In this document: positions 1 to 10,785 of the stretch, piece after piece | How positions within the stretch are numbered: position 1 is the first letter of the stretch | Layout: each line of letters starts with the position of its first letter | Assembly (NCBI RefSeq): GCF_947179515.1 | Contig: NC_067473.1 | Coordinates: 104,662,282-104,726,281, forward strand | Direction of reading: 5' to 3' | Source: Apodemus sylvaticus | Taxonomy: Eukaryota > Chordata > Mammalia > Rodentia > Muridae | DNA length: 64,000 bases | Program-made: the position numbers and the translations under genes | The notes under the pieces: generated by a model | What the model was told of the DNA's origin: nothing | What the model saw: the letters and a program-made list of their open reading frames with translations, nothing else | Database searches by the model: none

Positions 1-445
1 TTTTAAATAGCCGAATTGTACTCCATTGTGTATACATACCACAATTTCTGTATCCATTCCTCTGTTAAAGGACATCTGGTTTCTTTCCAGCTTCTGGCTA
101 TTATAAATAAGGCTGCTATGAACATAGTGAAGCATATGTCCTTAATACATGTTGAAACATCTTCTGGGTATATGCCCAGGAGTGGTATAGATGGGTCCTC
201 AGGTAGTACTATGTCTAATTTTCTGAGTAAGCACCAAACTGATTTCCAGAGTGGTTTTATCAGCTTGCAATCGCACCAACAAGAAGTGTTCTTCTTTCCT
301 CAAATCCTTTCCAGCATCTGCTGCCTTCCTGAGTTTTCATCTTTGCCATTCTGACTGGTGTGAGGTAGAATCTCAGTGTTGTTTTGACTTTCATTTCCTT
401 GATAACTAAGGATGTTGAACATTTTTTTAGGTCAAACACACTTAA
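1..445 (-). mobile_element. L1 ORF2 C-terminal fragment, clipped by window edge
   Basis: Read on the minus strand this is the C-terminal part of rodent L1 ORF2. It includes the segment KKCSTSLVIKEMKVKTTLRF and the following VRMAK block. The bases near 30-60 on the plus strand are the complement of the conserved WYIYTMEYYSAI region. The frame is broken by stops and shifts, so the copy is dead. Its 3' UTR and tail would lie left of the window. The right end, inside ORF2 near 440, is a 5' truncation. It resembles the intermediate-age L1 copies in this window more than the youngest ones. Confidence 0.9.
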
Positions 446-965
446 AAGAACTCTGTCAAAAGCTCTTTTGATTTTGATTTTAATGTTGTATTTTTTTTCT
501 TGGATCAATACTGAAATGCTAGCCTTTATGATGCTGGTTGGGTTATTTAGATTTAAAATAACTTAGGAGGCTGTGCTTTAACCGTAAATGTTTGTTTCTG
601 AAACTTAGTGAGTCAGATGTCTCACAAACTCCATGGTAGAGCTTGAGGTCAACACTGTGAGTTATGAGGAAATGGAGCCCTTGGGAAGGTGTCTTGCCAG
701 AGTGACTAAATGAGGCCCAACCTAAACTAGAATGTGACTTTCCTGATTTTCCAAGCTGCTATTCATACCTTGTCTTCCATATGGCCATGCTGGAACCTCT
801 ATGTAGGATCTTTGTATCTCATTCTGTTATTCCAGCTGGCCTCTAGCCCCTAAGTATTATTACCTCAGTGCATTCCAAATAAGCTGAAACTGTAGCTGTG
901 TGCTTCTGGACCTAGTTTTTGTGTCTTTTACATAAATCTAGAGATGTGGCAATCTCAAGTTGGCA
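446..965. other. Non-repeat interval
   Basis: No repeat, open frame or RNA gene could be supported here. The DNA is of moderate AT content, with short frames only. Confidence 0.5.
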
Positions 966-1150
966 GTTTTTCTGGACTTGGTGTTGCTGACCTATAATCC
1001 TAGGTACTTGGATGACTGAGGCAGGAGTTTAGAAAGCCCTAACCAACCAGGGCAACTTCATAAGACCCTGTCTCAGAATAAAAAGTTAGAAGAGGCCAGT
1101 TACAAAGCCTCTACAAGCATGTAGAAGGTCCTATGTTCAATCCCATGAAA
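966..1150 (+). mobile_element. B4 SINE (B1-like half plus tRNA-derived half)
   Basis: The left part has the B1-like order: a diverged 'cctataatccta' Pol III A/B-box neighbourhood, 'gactgaggcaggag', a 'gggcaacttcataag' segment and the typical 'accctgtctcagaataaaa' end. It is followed by a tRNA-derived part containing 'ggtcctatgttcaatccc', a diverged B box. That order is what defines the rodent B4 family. The copy is heavily mutated and non-functional, so it is an old insertion. Ends are approximate. Confidence 0.7.
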
Positions 1151-1266
1151 CCACTTCTTTACTTAGAATTTGGTGGGCTAATTACTTTCAAGAAAAATAA
1201 ATGGAAATCTTTTGAAGATGTCTTCTTAGACCTACTTGTTCTTCTGGTGGGTATAGAGTTATCTAG

Positions 1267-1294
1267 AGAAATCTCTCTCTTTCTCTCTCTGTGT

Positions 1295-1358
<64 letters not shown>

Positions 1359-1365
1359 TTCTCTC

Positions 1366-1419
<54 letters not shown>

Positions 1420-1420
1420 T
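1267..1420. repeat. (TC)n then (TG)n microsatellite
   Basis: A long polypyrimidine CT tract with TGTC interruptions passes into a pure TG run at about 1401-1420. It produces Leu/Ser-rich or Arg/Glu-rich frames on both strands that are artefacts of the repeat. Confidence 0.97.
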
Positions 1421-2280
1421 TATATGGATGTATGTGAGCCTTAGCTCTACCTTTTCCCTACAACTCAAACTTTATAACATAAAATTGTAACACATCTCTC
1501 AGCCTCAGCATTTGAGAATTATATTTTTGAGGTAATTGTTCCATATTTACTTTTGTGTCTGTGGTTAAATCTATATGGGGAAATGATTAAAATATCATAC
1601 CGCCCCACCAAGCCTCTGCTCCCAGTCCCAGTGGGTCCCACTCTCCTGCCCACTACCTACTACTTCCGAGTATCAGGGAAAGTATGACTCTTAAACATGA
1701 GTAATTAACCAAACAATTTAGGTGTATGTAACTCCCAATTACATAATGCCAAATTACAATGAAAAAGTTTTATACCAATATTTCTATCCTCTCAGCACAC
1801 CAGAAACACATCTGATGCCATCTGGATCTGCATCTTGTCCTTCGTGCACCTCCCAGGCTCCCTCTCTCTCAGCTCCTCCTTTTCTTAGCTCCTCCTTCTC
1901 TCTCTCGCCTTCAATCACTGGCCTCTCACTGCCTCAATGTGAATGGATAGGAAATATCTTGTATTATAAGTCCTTCTGAACTTCTAAATGAAAAAAATGT
2001 TAATTATCTTTTCCTGAAATATTAAATGTTGTCTCTTTCTGAACACTTTATCTTAGTCATGTTCTAATGAATAGGTTTTACATAGAAACCGAGCCTATCT
2101 GTAGTTTTAAAATTAAGAGTATTATGTAAGTTTACACTAAGATGTTTACATTGGTATTATTGTAAGAGTTAGTGTTTCTCCAACATGTACATGCAAAATC
2201 ATAGTAAATAAAACCTCCAACAAAACAACAACAAAAACAACACTCAATAAAAACCAATGTGGGTATAGCTTCTGATGTAA
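1421..2280. other. Non-repeat interval
   Basis: No gene or confident repeat. A pyrimidine-rich patch lies at 1840-1915, and an A/C-rich patch (2218-2245, 'aacaaaacaacaacaaaaac') precedes the old repeat that follows. Confidence 0.4.
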
Positions 2281-2289
2281 CTTGAATAC

Positions 2290-2860
2290 ATAGTCTCACA
2301 GCAAACTTGCTGATCCTCCTCAATGTCCCCTGAGCCTTAGCTGAAGAAATTGTATTATAGTTATATCCTTTGCGGATGGTTGCCATTACTCTATAATTAC
2401 TTGGTTGTAACTTTCTGCAATGATAGCACTCTGTTTCTTTCAAAAATGTTCTTGATGAAGAGCAGAGAATGTACCTATCTGTGGATATAACAAATATTTA
2501 GTTGGTTTTGGGATTATGCTAGTTTCGAAGAAAAGGGTGATGTAGGTTTACTCCAAAATCCAGGACTTTATTAGTACTGCCTCCATAGTTGACTATGTTT
2601 CTTGAAACAGGCATAATTTCCCTCTTTTGGGTGGGTCTTGAGTCTAATTAGAGAGGTATTAGTTACTATCAATGGATACATACCTGTCTTTAAACTATTA
2701 TGAAATTCTGGTCCTTGTAGTCATTGATAGATGTGATTGCTGAATGCTTTCCTCCCTTTGAAGCTTCTTGCATGGAGCATTCTGGTGCAATGAAAAGCAT
2801 GAGGCTTTCAAGAGAGTTTCAGCCCAGAGATCCCTGGCCCCTGCATCTGAAGTACATAGC
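2290..2860 (+). repeat. Ancient rodent interspersed repeat, family not assigned
   Basis: The stretch contains phrases that recur in an old, abundant rodent repeat: 'cctgagccttag' followed by a 'ttgta..atag' segment, then 'ctatctgtggatataa', then 'ccctcttttgggtgggtc' and 'ttgagtctaattagagag'. A second diverged copy of the same block lies in this window at about 40320-40560, where 'ccctcctattgagaaggtc' occupies the equivalent place. I cannot name the family with certainty; it may be part of an old L1 or an LTR element. No coding frame is preserved. Confidence 0.45.
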
Positions 2861-2946
2861 ATATAAAGTATTACCTAACATAAGCTGAAAAAGACCACAA
2901 TAATAGTCATTCAAAAGTTGATGGATAAAGACCATGAGTCCCAACC

Positions 2947-2947
<1 letters not shown>

Positions 2948-2984
<37 letters not shown>
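2948..2984. repeat. (CA)n microsatellite
   Basis: Near-pure CA dinucleotide run followed by 'aaataaataattaaataaa'. Confidence 0.97.
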
Positions 2985-2985
<1 letters not shown>

Positions 2986-3147
2986 TAAATAATTAAATAA
3001 ACTATGGGTAAGAAATGAATGTTGAGAGTGGGAGATACTATCTTTTACAGAAGAAAACACAGAAATATATTATTCAATACCAAGTGATCAACCCTGAAAA
3101 CATATAGACAAGTAACATTATACAGAGAGAGCAGGTTACATTTAAAT

Positions 3148-3192
3148 ACACACACACACACACATATATGTGTATATATATATATATATATG
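3148..3192. repeat. (CA)n-(TA)n microsatellite
   Basis: CA repeats grade into TATG/TA repeats. Confidence 0.95.
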
Positions 3193-3490
3193 TAATGAAG
3201 AAATGAGGCCATGAATGTGAAAGAGAGATAAGAGGAATTATATGTCAAAGGGGGAAGAAAAGGACAGGAAAATATAAAATAATTACATGTACATTATAGT
3301 CTCAAAAATAAATATATTTATAAATATATCATTGTGCTTATAATTGGATTTAAAACCCACACCTTGAGATTGAACACATGCTTGACATTATGCTGATGCC
3401 TAAGAAACTGAGTCTAATTAAGTCATGGACCTAAGGAGAAAGCAAATACTGTTGCTCTGCTAAAAGAACATAGCAATAAATGACTCAGAA
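3193..3490. other. Non-repeat interval
   Basis: AT-rich sequence with no gene or repeat that I can support. Confidence 0.4.
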
Positions 3491-3559
3491 CAATATTTTG
3501 TTAGACTTTGTCGCACTCTGTTACCATTATAGAAGTCTCCTAATTCAATAGTTGGGGGC

Positions 3560-4060
3560 AAATACTTACTATGCAATGGACAGTGAAATATTTAGGAACA
3601 TTTAATCATAAATGGGATATATCCATCATTCTCCCCTTCTCTGGACTTAGAGAACTCTGTGAGGATGGAAAGGGAAAAATTGTAAGAGCCAGAAGGGATA
3701 AGTGACACCAAGGAATCTTTCTTCTAGAAACAATAGGACCAATGTAAATGAACTATCAAGAGTATAGCAGCAAACAGTAGCCTGTGAACGGTTAAGCCAA
3801 TCAGGGTCCCAGCACTGAGAGAGGAAAGTGTACATGAGTTCCCATCATTAACTAAGATGCTGTCTCCAAATGTCATCATCTTGCAAAGGAAAAATTAATT
3901 TTCTTAAGTGGAATCACACTTAAGCTCAGACCTCATCCTTAGCAGTAGATGGTCAACACAAAAATAACTCAATGGTAGTTTTGTTGAATTTTTTGTCTCA
4001 TATTACCTTTTGTCATTATGATGTCTTAATACAGATATTGTTGACATACATTTCACTCAA
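3560..4060 (+). mobile_element. Old L1 (Lx-class) 3' UTR remnant
   Basis: The sequence follows the order of an old murid L1 3' UTR. First is 'attgtaagagccagaaggg', then 'ccaatcagggtcccagcact', then 'cccatcattaactaagatg', then 'ttgcaaaggaaaaattaatt', then 'tagatggtcaacacaaa' and 'tttttgtctcatattac'. It is non-coding and diverged. No poly(A) tail or target duplication could be defined, so the ends are approximate. The assignment rests on recalled family phrases rather than alignment. Confidence 0.55.
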
Positions 4061-5765
4061 GAGAGGCTAGAGGTGCTAATGAAGAGCATTCCATTTGTTA
4101 CCAGTCAGCTTTGTAGAATCTGTGGGTAAGAAGGGAGAATCTCTTTAGGGTCTAATCTCTAACTGCTTTAGGTCTCTTCTCAGTTGCCCAGCACAGAGCT
4201 ATAGTGGTAAAATGGATGGGACATTACCAAGAAGTCGTTCCAGTCACCCTACAGGTGTACAGTATTCAATGCCTTAATGTTGTAAGAGTTAAATCTCTTG
4301 TGCTGACACAGGAGGTTGGAATAACTCAGCCCTTGGTTAATCCAGTCCTGGCATTAAAGCTTCCAGTGGGGCTACCTTATCTGAAGTCTTTAGTACTTGG
4401 CAGCAGCTAGTGGATTCTTTTATAGTTATAGAATGTAGGGTTAAGAGCTCTCCACAGGGATTTTTAGACCACTGGCACTGAAGGCATGACAACTTTCTGA
4501 AACTGTCCCTACACTTTCTCTTCTCTAACTCGGTACAACATTTATCCTTATTTGGCCTCAGCTTTTTGCACTTCTTGCCATCCTTCTTGTTCCTCTGCCT
4601 TCTCAGATTGCTCTAAATCAGGTCAGTTCTTTCTTAGTTTTTAGATTGACCATTATCTGCCTTGTACTTGGAGAACCTGTGCATTTGTTCTCCAGGATCT
4701 GCTGCTTTCTTCCTTAATCAGCTCAGCACCATGACTAAAATTAGCCAAGAAAAGCAGCCTTTCATTGATCTTCATTTGACTTTTCTAAAGGCTCAAGAAG
4801 TGAACATTAGCAGTAGCAGCCTTTTCATACAGCCTAACAAGGTAGTGGTTGGAGTGATAATAGCCTCTTTTGGGGGCAGTCTGTATCCTGCTTCATATAT
4901 CAATCAGACACCCAGACTTATGCTTCGAGTCAAACACAGCCTTGTCTCATAGATCTAGCCACAACAGTCCTTTTGTGTTGCTCTGTGGAAAAACTGCTTC
5001 TAATTTTGTCCTAGATAGAAATGCTTGCAGGTTAACCAGAATCCACAGAGGGCTTCTAATATGCAAAACCTGGTATGGTTTGCTTCAAATATCATTGGCT
5101 GATGTTTCCCCTTCAGCTGTTGAGATGATCAGTTATGATTGTGCAATAGTTTCTCTCAAGGTGTTTGTGAATTGGTCCAGAGAGGTGCTACCACAGATTT
5201 TAATTGGGCTTAATATCTTCTCCAATCATAAAGAGGGGTGGGCTCTATAACCTTTCTCATTATCCAAAATTGAACAGTGAATGCAATGGATATTTAAATG
5301 AAATAAGTACACAGATAATATCAGTTGAAATAGAACCATCAATGAACCCTCCCCTTGAGACCAAAGAAGGGAGGTGATTGTCCCTCAAAAAAATATAGAG
5401 AGATTGAGAGATCAGGATACAGAAACCACTGTCTTGATAGTTAGCAATGACAGGAGCAAATCCAGATATGAGTGCTCCTGCTTGGATGTCCCAACACAAC
5501 ACCCATTGATCATTGCTAGATCTGGTCATTTTCCAGTATTACCATTTCAAATAGTGACAATGAGGCAATACACACCAATGAAATTTTTGCCCTAGCAATT
5601 AATATCCAGGAAAATAAGTCACTGCTGTTATCTCCAAACACCTTGCAACAACAGGTAACCAAGAAATTAGGAAGATAACTAGGTTGAAAATATGTACAAA
5701 TCAAAAACAATTACATGTATTGAAGAAATGTTGATACCATGGGGATAATCAAGACAATCTTCCCA
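4061..5765. other. 1.7-kb unassigned interval, possibly an old retroelement
   Basis: No real gene is visible. A 126-codon plus frame at 4870-5250 and an 89-codon minus frame at 5260-5529 overlap other frames, lack recognisable motifs and look like chance. Base composition is less AT-rich than the flanks, and the first half has the texture of an old, decayed retroelement. I cannot assign a family. Confidence 0.3.
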
Positions 5766-5768
5766 CAC

Positions 5769-5807
5769 ATCTCTGTCTCTGTCTCTGTCTCATTCTCACT
5801 CTCTCTG

Positions 5808-5845
<38 letters not shown>
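5769..5845. repeat. (TCTG)n/(TC)n then (CA)n microsatellite
   Basis: 'tctctgtctctgtctctg' units grade into a CA run at about 5813-5844. Confidence 0.95.
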
Positions 5846-5849
<4 letters not shown>

Positions 5850-6940
5850 CAGAGTCAAATAGTAAAATCTGGTTTAGCAAGAGAGTAAAGGTTTTAATAC
5901 ATTCATAAGATTCATAAGTGAGACTATCAGACACATTAACCACAGAGGAGAAATTATGTTAAAGTCTTACTATATAAATAAAAACAGATAGTACTTACCA
6001 ATAATTCTCCTAACTACGTGAAATAAATTTATTTTAACAATACATACATAAATAGTATGTATTGACATGAAAATGTATTAAAATATTCTGGGATTATAGA
6101 CTGAATCATAATGGTGATTAGACAATCCTAAAATGCATTATCTTTCCCTAAATTTCTCTTTTACTGTTTCTACCAATTATAAGACACATCTAATATTTAA
6201 TGAAATATTAATGAACATAAGACTTTTGGTTAATGCTCTTAACAGTTTGGGGAATAAAATACAGGGCCAAAGACATGTTATTAAGCGTATTATCACTGAG
6301 TTACATCTCCACTCCCCATCATGCTATTTTTAAATGCAATTTAATTAATAGCAATAATAAAAGGTAAGCAAAAACGGATGATATAATGTTTACTGGCAAT
6401 TGAGACAATAAAAATAAGACAGTCCTTTGTGTCTTATAATAGATCAATTTTCCATTCCATTGTCCCATATCATGAGATTCTTATTTCAATCTAGCAAAAA
6501 TGTATTAACTGCTTTTTATGTGCTCATTACCATGTTAATTACTATAAAGAATTATATGAAAGAGGACAAGACTTAAATCAACTAGCAAAAGGGAGAAATA
6601 AAATATAGCTACGGTGAAAAATAAGAATATAAACAATGTTGTTATGGGTACTCAAAAGGGTTTTACAGCTCTGTGCGTGATCTCCATTTTCTCTCAGTAA
6701 CTCATCATTCTCGTAACTCACTTAGCTCATCCATCAGTTACTAAGTAGCTTTCAACATTACACATCAGTAAAAAGTAAAGCCAAGAAAAGTTTCACCATG
6801 AAATAACCTACCGCACAAAGTTTAAAAAATGGGAAGCAATTTAGTAAAAAATTCTAAACAGTTCTGGTTATTAGTGAACTAAAGTAAGTTATTGCTCTGA
6901 ATATGTAGTATTACCCTCTAGGACACAGCTAAGAACTAAA
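5846..6940. other. Non-repeat AT-rich interval
   Basis: About 1.1 kb of AT-rich sequence without a recognisable repeat, exon or RNA gene. Open frames are short and unconserved in appearance. Confidence 0.45.
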
Positions 6941-6944
6941 GGTT

Positions 6945-7175
6945 TCAGCATATGTAGCAGAGTATGACCTTATCTAGCATCAATGGGAGGAGAGGCTCTT
7001 GGTCCTATGAATGCTTGATGCCCCAGTATAGGGGAATGACAGGGTGGTGAGGTGGGAGTGGGTAGGTAGGTGGGGGAGCACCCTCATAGAAACAGGGTGG
7101 AGGGGATTGGGATAGGGGGTTGATGGAAGGGGAAACAAGAAAAATGATAACTTTTGAAATATTAATAAATAAAAT
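6945..7175 (+). mobile_element. L1 (Lx-class) 3' UTR end
   Basis: The sequence 'gcatatgtagcagagtatg', a 'ggctcttggtcctatgaatg' block, 'gccccagtataggggaatg', a G-rich polypurine stretch (7040-7135) and a terminal 'cttttgaaatattaataaataaaatatccaat' region match the 3' UTR of intermediate-age murid L1. The same blocks occur in the L1 at 37560-37815 in this window. This is a 5'-truncated fragment with no ORF2 left. Confidence 0.85.
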
Positions 7176-7272
7176 ATCCAATATTAAAATTAATTAAATA
7201 AATTAATTTAAAATTTTAATTAATTAATTTAAAATTAATAAATTAATTTAATTTAAAAATTAAATAAAATAA
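7166..7272. repeat. AT-only low-complexity tract
   Basis: Repeated permutations of AATTAATT, TTTAAATT and AATAAAT. It directly follows the L1 3' end and probably grew from its A-rich tail. The many AATTAATT-type words are self-complementary. Confidence 0.9.
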
Positions 7273-7349
7273 CTTAGTGACTCAAGTTCAAGAACTCTAC
7301 TACATTTGCTACTGAACTATATTCTCATATTGACTCCAGCATAACACAT

Positions 7350-7350
<1 letters not shown>

Positions 7351-7393
<43 letters not shown>

Positions 7394-7446
7394 CACACAC
7401 ACAGACACACACACATGGACACACACACAGACACAGACACACACAT
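7351..7446. repeat. (CA)n microsatellite with variant units
   Basis: CA repeats with CG, GACA and TGGA interruptions. Confidence 0.97.
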
Positions 7447-7860
7447 ACATATGCACATGTGTAAACACACATGCCCACAAACACCATCAATAAATAAATG
7501 TCTATAGGTACATCAATGTATGGTAAAACTATTAAATGTCATTTCCTTTTTTTGTAAGAAAATGTATTTTGGAATAATTACACTGAGATTAATTAATTAA
7601 ACTTTTAAATCCCAAAGCTTTTAAACTAATACCTAAGGTACAAAAATATAGACAGCTTTTCCTTTTGAAGAATACACAGAACTGTGGAAACTGGTTCATT
7701 TGTTCTCATTTTTAAAATGCAGTTAAATGATTTAGCGATATTTAAAATTTAGAGTTTGTTCTTTGTGTTTGCTCCCTCCAATACTTTTCACATATCTCCC
7801 TGGAATCTTTCTCATATCTCCCTCTACTCTCTCTCAAATATATGGTTTGTTTTTCTTTAT
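7447..7860. other. Non-repeat AT-rich interval
   Basis: No gene or repeat recognised. Confidence 0.45.
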
Positions 7861-8039
7861 CAGTGGTCTCAACCTTCCACATGCTGTGACCCTTTCACAT
7901 AGTTCCTCATGTTGTGGTGACCCTGAACCATAAAGTTTGCTTCTGTTCTGAATCTTAATATAAATATCTGATATGTGACCTCTGTGAAATGGTTGTTTCA
8001 TCCTCAAAGGGATCACAACCTACAGGTTGAGAAACACTC
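7861..8039 (+). mobile_element. URR1-type non-autonomous hAT DNA transposon
   Basis: The element starts 'cagtggtctcaacctt' and ends 'aggttgagaaacactc', which are diverged inverted terminal repeats of the rodent URR1 (hAT-Charlie) type. The interior has 'gctgtgaccctttcacatag' and 'ttcctcatgttgtggtgacc'. Further on are 'taaatatctgatatgtgacc' and 'gggatcacaacctacaggtt', all typical of this short non-coding element. It encodes nothing and is an old fossil. The flanks 'ttctttat' and 'ctttttag' could be a decayed 8-bp target duplication. The family name is from recall. Confidence 0.8.
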
Positions 8040-8044
8040 CTTTT

Positions 8045-8155
8045 TAGTATTTCATGTATGTACATATGCATATGTGTGTACATATACATACACATATACA
8101 TGATACAAACCAACACACACCCACAAACACACACATGTATATAAGTATGTAAATA
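8045..8155. repeat. TA/CA-rich low-complexity sequence
   Basis: Alternating purine-pyrimidine words such as catatgtgtgtacatatac dominate. Confidence 0.7.
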
Positions 8156-8404
8156 TGGATTGCCCTAAAGTGTGATTTCATTGTATATGATATCAGAGGT
8201 GATTACCCTGTGAATAACCTTAAAGAACTCCTGTTTGTTCTTTTCAGTACTTGTTATTTGCCTGTTGTTTTTGCTTAAATGTTGGATTTAAGCAAATTTC
8301 TTCCTTGTTATAAGTCCATTAGTATTGTCATTATTTAGGTCTCGATTGGCCTGTCATATTTTGGAGATGTCACATATGAAGTTTTTGTGTTGTGTTGTGT
8401 TGAC
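8156..8404. other. Non-repeat interval
   Basis: No feature supported. Confidence 0.4.
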
Positions 8405-8800
8405 TTGTTTTGTGTCAACCTGACACTGGGTAGAGTTACGTGAAAGGAGGGAGCCTCAACTGAGAAAATGCCTCCATAATATCTGACTGTAGAGCACTTT
8501 CTTAATTAGCAGGTGAAGGAGGGTCTAGCCTATTGTGGGTAGTGCCATCCTTGGCCTGGTGGTTCTGGGTTTTATAATAAAATATGTTGAGTAATCTATG
8601 ATGAGCATGCCAGTAAACAACCATCCTTCATGGTTTATGCACCAGATCCTTCTTCCAGGTTTCTGCCCTGTTTGAATTCCCATCTTGGCTTCCTTCGGTG
8701 ATGGACTGCAATGTGGAAGTATAAGCCAAATAAACCCTTCATTCCTCAGGATGCTTTGGATGTGATGTTTCATTCCAACAATAGAACCCTAAGTCACCTG
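8405..8800 (+). mobile_element. MaLR-type (ERVL-MaLR) LTR
   Basis: The block begins near 'tgtgtcaacctgacac' and runs through 'ggagcctcaactgagaaaat' and 'ttgtgggtagtgccatcc'. It continues through 'ggttctgggttttataataaa' and ends with 'aagccaaataaacccttc' followed by a 'gatgtttcattccaacaatag' stretch. This order, with an AATAAA polyadenylation signal about 60 bp before the end, is that of rodent MaLR-like LTRs. No internal retroviral genes are next to it, so it is probably a solo LTR. The subfamily is uncertain. A related element lies on the opposite strand at 44590-44985. Confidence 0.6.
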
Positions 8801-8934
8801 TCATTTCTGGGAGACACAGTCTCAAAGCAGATTTCCTTATTATCTGGCTCATAAAATCATTCTGCTCTCTCTTCCACAATGTTCTCTGAGTCTTAGGTAT
8901 AGGAATTGTTTTGTAGTCAGAATGGGTAACTTTC
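8801..8934. repeat. Possible fragment of an old rodent repeat
   Basis: 'cttccacaatgttctctgag' and the following 'tcttaggtataggaattg' resemble the start of the unassigned old repeat at 2290-2860, which has 'cctgagccttag'. It is too short to be sure. Confidence 0.3.
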
Positions 8935-9335
8935 ATGTGTTGTTGGTGGAACTGCCAACTGATACAACTACTGGGGAAATCAGTATAAAGAATCATTAGC
9001 TAAAATTAAATGTACCATATGACTCAGCTCACAACTCCTTAATATATGCCAGTGGTTGACTTCTACAGTGTAGATGCTTGCTCAGCCATATTCATTACTA
9101 CTATATTCATGATAGCTAGGAAATGGAACAGCTCAACTGTCATTCTATAGATGACTGTGTAATGAAAATGTTATACATATACAAAACAGATTATTATTCA
9201 GGTGTTACATACATAGATATTTTCAATAAAATACATAGATAATGAGAGATAAAATAATAGAAATTTTCAATTAAATACATAGAAAATGAGATCCCAGACC
9301 CAGAAAGATAAGTGTGACATTATATATCATTAGTG
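8935..9335 (+). mobile_element. Ancient L1 ORF2 C-terminal remnant
   Basis: 'ttgttggtggaactgccaac' followed by 'tactggggaaatcag' is a decayed form of the conserved L1 ORF2 stretch around the C-terminal Cys motif. About 120-200 bases later 'tattcatgatagctaggaaa', 'tagatgactgtgtaatgaaa' and 'gattattattcaggtgtt' correspond to the ORF2 blocks that elsewhere read IAALFIIAR and YYSAI. 'gatcccagacccagaaagat' marks the last ORF2 codons. Frame is lost throughout. This is among the oldest L1 material in the window. Confidence 0.6.
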
Positions 9336-9900
9336 GTTCTCAATTATATATCTAAATTTTATTTTTAAACAGTTTTATAAATATACTATTCATATATAAG
9401 TATTATATATGATTCAATGAATGATAATGTCTTCCTCTAACTAAATACTATAATATTTGCAAATAAACCCTTCATTTGCACATATTAGTTATATATGCAC
9501 AATCTAGTTAGTTATATTAACCTGGGCAAATATAGATATCTCTATGCATTTTTATTATGTGCATCTTTACATATGTTATTGGTGAGAAAAATCAAGGTCT
9601 AAATTCTAGCAAATTTCAAGTATACAATACATTATTAGCTGCTATCATGTTTTAAAATAGATATATCCAATATGTTTTCTGGCATGATTGAAATACTTTG
9701 GAATTATCATCACCTCTGTTTTATTTAGTGTCTGAAAACAACTTTTATATTCTCTTCTAATATTTGGAATATTACTTCTTAAATATGATTTTTTTCACTT
9801 TCAAATCAAGTATTACTTAGGACTTTTTAGTCACCTCAAATTAATTTTTCTGACTTTATATATTCACAATGTCTGTTTTATTGTGCTTTCTGCATTATGC
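9336..9900. other. Non-repeat, very AT-rich interval
   Basis: No gene or clear repeat. It may include the eroded 3' UTR of the preceding old L1. Confidence 0.4.
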
Positions 9901-10785
9901 ATTTTCTTTTTATTAGATATTTGCTTTATTTACATTTCAAATGTTATCCCCTTTCTTCCTTACCTCTCTGAAAACCTCCTATCCCATAGCCCCTTCCCCT
10001 GCTCACCCCCTCCCACTTTCCTGACCTTGCATTCCCCTACTCTGGGACATCGACCTTCATAGTACCAATGGCCTCTCCTCTCATTGATGTCTGAAATGGC
10101 CATCTTCTGCTACATATGTAGCTGGAGCGATGGGTCCCTCCATATATACTCTTTAGTTGGTGGTTTTGTCCCTGGGAGCTCTGGGGGTAGGTGGTTGGTT
10201 ATATATTATTGTTTTTTGTGCAGGGTTGCAAAGCTCTTCACATCTTTTGGTCCTTTCTCTAGCTGCTGTTCCATTGGGGACCCTATGCTTAGTCTACTGT
10301 TTTGCTGTAAGCCATGAGTATTTTGATCCACCTTCCAATAAGGATCAAAGCATCTATACTTTGGTCTTTCTTCTTCTTGAGCTTCATGTGGTCTGTGAAT
10401 TGTACCTTGGGTATTTTGAGCTTTTAGATTAATAGCCATTTATCAGTGAGTACATACAATTGGTGCTCTTTTGTGATTTGGTTACCTCATTCAGGATGAT
10501 ATTTTCTAGCTCTATCCATTTGCCTAATTATTTTATGAATTCATTGCTTTTAATAGCTAGTAGTAGTCTATTGTGTAATTGCACCACATTTTCTGCATCC
10601 ATTTCCTCTGTTGAAGGACATCTGGGTTCTTTCCAGCTTCTGGTTATTATAAATAATGCTGCTATGAACATAGTGGAGCATGTGTCCTTATTACATGTTG
10701 GAGCATCTTCTGGGTATATGCTAAGGAGTGGTATAGTTGGGTCCACAGGTAGTACAATGTCCAAATCACCTTTCTGAAAAAAGGT
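9901..10785 (-). mobile_element. L1 3' segment (ORF2 C-terminus and 3' UTR) of a twin-primed L1
   Basis: On the minus strand this reads: end of ORF2 (the WYIYTMEYYSAI region complement at about 10540-10610), stop, 3' UTR with Lx-class blocks, and a tail ending in the complement of 'ctttttattagatatttg' at about 9906-9925. ORF2 contains stops. At 10785 it stops abruptly and the sequence continues as the 5' part of an L1 on the opposite strand. The two pieces together form one inverted L1 insertion (9901-12636). Confidence 0.88.

Noticed and set aside
4870..5250. 126-codon plus-strand frame
   Set aside because: No known motif, and it overlaps another frame; no evidence for a real gene.
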